Shown here piece after piece: positions 4,979-6,909 of a stretch of DNA of 6,909 bases (positions within the stretch are counted from its first letter, which is position 1; every line of letters starts with the position of its first letter). The position numbers were made by a program, and so were the translations under genes. Under the pieces are notes generated by a model. The model was not told the origin of the DNA and made no database searches. It was given only the letters and a program-made list of their open reading frames with translations. Origin of the DNA: Pseudonocardia sp. (GTDB lineage: Bacteria; Actinomycetota; Actinomycetes; Mycobacteriales; Pseudonocardiaceae); NCBI GenBank assembly GCA_030147065.1, contig JASLAP010000753.1:1-6909 (forward strand), given 5' to 3'.

Positions 4979-6052
4979 ATGAGCAATGACCCGAACCAGT
5001 CCTTCGACCGCATGCGCGGCATGCTGGTGCGCGCCGCCGAGATCCGCGACAGCGAGCAGCAGCAGATCTTCGACTCGCTCGACGAGATCCACGCCCGGCT
5101 GGCCGCGCTGGACGCCCTGGGCACGGTGCGCAAGCGGCTCACCGAGCTGCCGGACCGGACCGAGGTCAGCGTGCTGGCCGAGCGGCTGGACGAGACCGTG
5201 GCCAAGCTGGACGCCCAGGACGCCACGCTGGCCTCGGTGATGCGCGCGGTCGAGTCCCTGCCCGACCGGCTGGCCAAGCAGTTCGCCCAGCTCGACGGCC
5301 GCCTCGACGGCATGGCCGGGCGGCTGGAGGGCGTCTCCGGCCGGATGGACGGCCTGGACGACCGGCTCGGCGGGCTGCACAAGCGGTTCGACGAGATCGG
5401 CAGCCGGATGGACCGCCAGGAGATGCGCCTGGACGCGATGCCCAGCTCGGTCGGCAACCCGATCAAGGAGCGGGTCGACGGGATCGACCGCTCGGTGCGC
5501 GAGCAGCTCGACGCGGCCGTGCGCGGCTTCGAGGAGACCGGCGAGGGCCTGCGCAACCTGCTCGGCGACACCGGCATCGGGCTGCACCGCAGGCTGGAGG
5601 AGCTGGCCGGGCGCCCGGCCGTCGACCCGACCGAGCCGCTCAACGGCCTGGCGAGCCGGCTGGAGTCCCTCGCCGCCAAGCTCGACGACCTCACCTCCCG
5701 GCTGGACCTGCTGGAGGAGGGCCTCGGCGGCCGGCTGGGGCACTTCGGCGGCACCATCGAGGAGCGGATCGGCAAGCTGGAGTCGGTGCTCGGCGACCGC
5801 CCCGACACCGTGGCTCTGCGCGAGGTGGTGGAGCGGGCCAACGAGCAGTCCGAGCGCCGCAACGCCGGCCAGCTGGACGAGGCGATGGCCACCTTCGCCG
5901 AGCTGATCCTGGGTCGCGGCGGCTCGGCGCAGGCCCCGCCGCCCCCGCCCCGCCCGGCCGCCCGGCGCTCGCGCAAGGTCGCGGTCAAGTCGCCGAACGG
6001 CCACGGGCCCGCCGACACCGTCGCCGACGACCCGGACGACGAGTACAAGTAG
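4979..6052 (+). CDS. Coiled-coil protein of unknown function
   Basis: 357 residues, with no signal peptide or membrane segment. Residues 1-50 form a helical head (MSNDPNQSFDRMRGMLVRAA, then a Gln/Glu-rich stretch). Residues 100-155 contain eight consecutive heptads of the form x-R-(L/M/F)-(D/E/G)-x-(L/M/V/I)-x, such as GRLDGMA, GRLEGVS and GRMDGLD. More heptad-like helices occupy about 165-205 and 222-310 (SRLESLAAKLDDLTSRLDLL). The C-terminus changes character: poly-Pro (320-324), a basic patch AARRSRKVAVK (327-337) and an acidic tail ending DDPDDEYK. Such proteins are often labelled apolipoprotein-like because of the amphipathic repeats, but this is compositional resemblance. A structural, scaffold or nucleoid-associated role is possible; I do not recognise a function. 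The frame stays open far upstream, but that region is the add antisense strand, so the ATG at 4979 is preferred. AGGAAG lies 12 nt before it, a long spacing. It is divergent from add and convergent with deoA. Confidence 0.85.
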   Translation: MSNDPNQSFDRMRGMLVRAAEIRDSEQQQIFDSLDEIHARLAALDALGTVRKRLTELPDRTEVSVLAERLDETVAKLDAQDATLASVMRAVESLPDRLAKQFAQLDGRLDGMAGRLEGVSGRMDGLDDRLGGLHKRFDEIGSRMDRQEMRLDAMPSSVGNPIKERVDGIDRSVREQLDAAVRGFEETGEGLRNLLGDTGIGLHRRLEELAGRPAVDPTEPLNGLASRLESLAAKLDDLTSRLDLLEEGLGGRLGHFGGTIEERIGKLESVLGDRPDTVALREVVERANEQSERRNAGQLDEAMATFAELILGRGGSAQAPPPPPRPAARRSRKVAVKSPNGHGPADTVADDPDDEYK

Positions 6053-6060
6053 GTCGGAGC

Positions 6061-6088
6061 GGCGGGCGCGCCTCCGGGCGCGCCCGCC
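6061..6088 (+). terminator. Hairpin terminator between coiled-coil gene and deoA
   Basis: A perfect 12-bp GC stem (6061-6072 with 6077-6088) closes a TCCG loop and starts 8 nt after the stop codon at 6052. In the + strand RNA the loop is C(UCCG)G, of the exceptionally stable UNCG tetraloop class. Only TT follows, so it lacks a U-tract. It lies between two convergent stop codons (6052 and 6112) and can act in both directions. Confidence 0.7.
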
Positions 6089-6111
6089 TTCGGCCACCGG
6101 GGCGGCTGCGG

Positions 6112-6909
6112 CTACTGCTTCACCGTGGCCAGCACCAGCTCGCGCCGCGGCCCGATCTCGTCGGTCACCCCCACCGCACCACCCGCGGGACCGGCCAGCG
6201 CGGCCCGGGCCCAGCCCAGCGCGTCCGGGGTGTCGGTGTGCAGCTCCAGCAGCGGTTGCCCGGCCTCGACCGCGTCCCCGGGGTCGGCCAGCAGCAGCAC
6301 GCCGGCCGCGGCCTGCACGGTGTCCTCCTTGCGGGCCCGGCCCGCCCCCAGCCGCCAGGCCGCGGTCCCGACGGCCAGCGCGTCGCAGGCGAACGTCCCG
6401 GCCCGGTCGGCGGTCACCGTCTCGACGTGCGCAGCGGTGGGCAGCGGGGCGGCCGGGTCGCCGCCCTGGGCCGCGATCATCCGCTCCCAGACCGGGTAGG
6501 CCTCGCCCGCGGCGAGCACCGCGGCCGGGTCGACGTCGGTGATCCCGGACAGCGCGAGCATCTCCCGGGCCAGCGCCACGGTCAGCTCGACGACGTCGGC
6601 CGGCCCGCCGCCGCGCAGCACCTCGACCGACTCGGCGACCTCCAGCGCGTTGCCGACCGCCCGCCCCAGCGGCACCGACATGTCGGTGAGCAGCGCGGTG
6701 GTGGCCAGGCCGTGGTCGCCGCCGATCCGGACCATCGTCTCGGCCAGCTCGCTCGCCCGCTCCAGGGTGCGCATGAACGCCCCGGAGCCGACCTTGACGT
6801 CCAGCACCAGCCCGCCGGTGCCCTCGGCGATCTTCTTGCTCATGATCGAGCTGGCGATCAGCGGGATGGACTCGACGGTGCCGGTGACGTCGCGCAGGGC
6901 GTAGAGCTT
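6112..6909 (-). CDS. deoA: Thymidine phosphorylase, C-terminal 265 residues (5' end outside window)
   Basis: Pyrimidine nucleoside phosphorylase: thymidine or deoxyuridine + phosphate gives the base + 2-deoxyribose-1-phosphate, in cytoplasmic salvage and catabolism. The frame is open to the window end. The first visible residues, KLYALRDVTGTVESIPLIAS, continue SIMSKK. They contain the counterparts of E. coli DeoA R171, S186 and K190 (here partial-protein residues 6, 21 and 25), which bind the pyrimidine base. GTGGLVLDVKVGSGAFM is the conserved core strand and loop. Residues from about 165 form the PYNP C-terminal domain (ADRAGTFACDALAVGTAAWRLGAGR and a GV-LL-GD-V--GQPLL-LHTDT pattern). The N-terminal third, including the phosphate-binding loop, is missing only because the window ends. 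The ATG at 6843 is an internal methionine (SIMSKK). deoA alone, rather than the broader pdp name, is favoured by actinobacterial usage. It could head an arrangement with cdd upstream, which is not visible. Confidence 0.95.
   Translation of the reverse strand, partial: KLYALRDVTGTVESIPLIASSIMSKKIAEGTGGLVLDVKVGSGAFMRTLERASELAETMVRIGGDHGLATTALLTDMSVPLGRAVGNALEVAESVEVLRGGGPADVVELTVALAREMLALSGITDVDPAAVLAAGEAYPVWERMIAAQGGDPAAPLPTAAHVETVTADRAGTFACDALAVGTAAWRLGAGRARKEDTVQAAAGVLLLADPGDAVEAGQPLLELHTDTPDALGWARAALAGPAGGAVGVTDEIGPRRELVLATVKQ

Noticed and set aside
4886..6097. 403-residue minus strand ORF opposite the coiled-coil gene
   Set aside because: Its apparent Leu/Val/Gln periodicity is the mirror of the heptad repeat codons on the + strand; it also runs through the terminator hairpin.
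1..6909. tRNA/rRNA genes, CRISPR arrays, insertion sequences, attachment sites, toxin-antitoxin or defence modules
   Set aside because: No tandem spacer pattern, transposase motif, tRNA-like stem set or defence domain is visible, and coding sequence fills nearly all of the window.

Overview
The window is very GC-rich and strongly third-position biased, with GTG starts, short intergenic gaps and actinobacterial protein families. It fits a chromosomal segment of an actinomycete; a Pseudonocardiales-like genus is my guess from the LuxR, coiled-coil and repeat proteins, not a demonstrated assignment. There are seven protein genes, two of them cut by the window ends. I see no RNA gene, CRISPR array, insertion sequence or prophage.

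Left part (1-2430): the C-terminal end of a large LuxR-family regulator (+) runs into a TetR-family regulator (-) with a 6-nt convergent gap. Upstream of the TetR gene on the same strand is a secreted alpha/beta hydrolase. Its mature sequence lines up nearly gap-free with the bacterial cutinase/polyester hydrolase (PET hydrolase) family. A long hairpin separates the hydrolase and TetR genes. The hydrolase has a recognisable promoter whose -10 region is overlapped by a small dyad, a possible repressor site.

Middle part (2431-4774): an acidic 409-residue cytoplasmic protein of unknown function, built from two diverged copies of one domain, converges on adenosine deaminase (add, -). Both genes appear to be leaderless: each has a TANNNT -10 box exactly 6 nt before a GTG start.

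Right part (4775-6909): a 357-residue coiled-coil protein (+) of unknown function with eight consecutive heptads converges on the 3' two-thirds of thymidine phosphorylase (deoA, -), with a perfect 12-bp stem hairpin between them. deoA and add belong to nucleoside salvage and are often adjacent in actinobacteria. Here the coiled-coil gene sits between them in the opposite orientation, which agrees with add having its own promoter.

I do not see convincing evidence of a new multi-gene system. The most valuable item is the polyester-hydrolase homologue with its possible regulator. Next come the two uncharacterised proteins flanking add.
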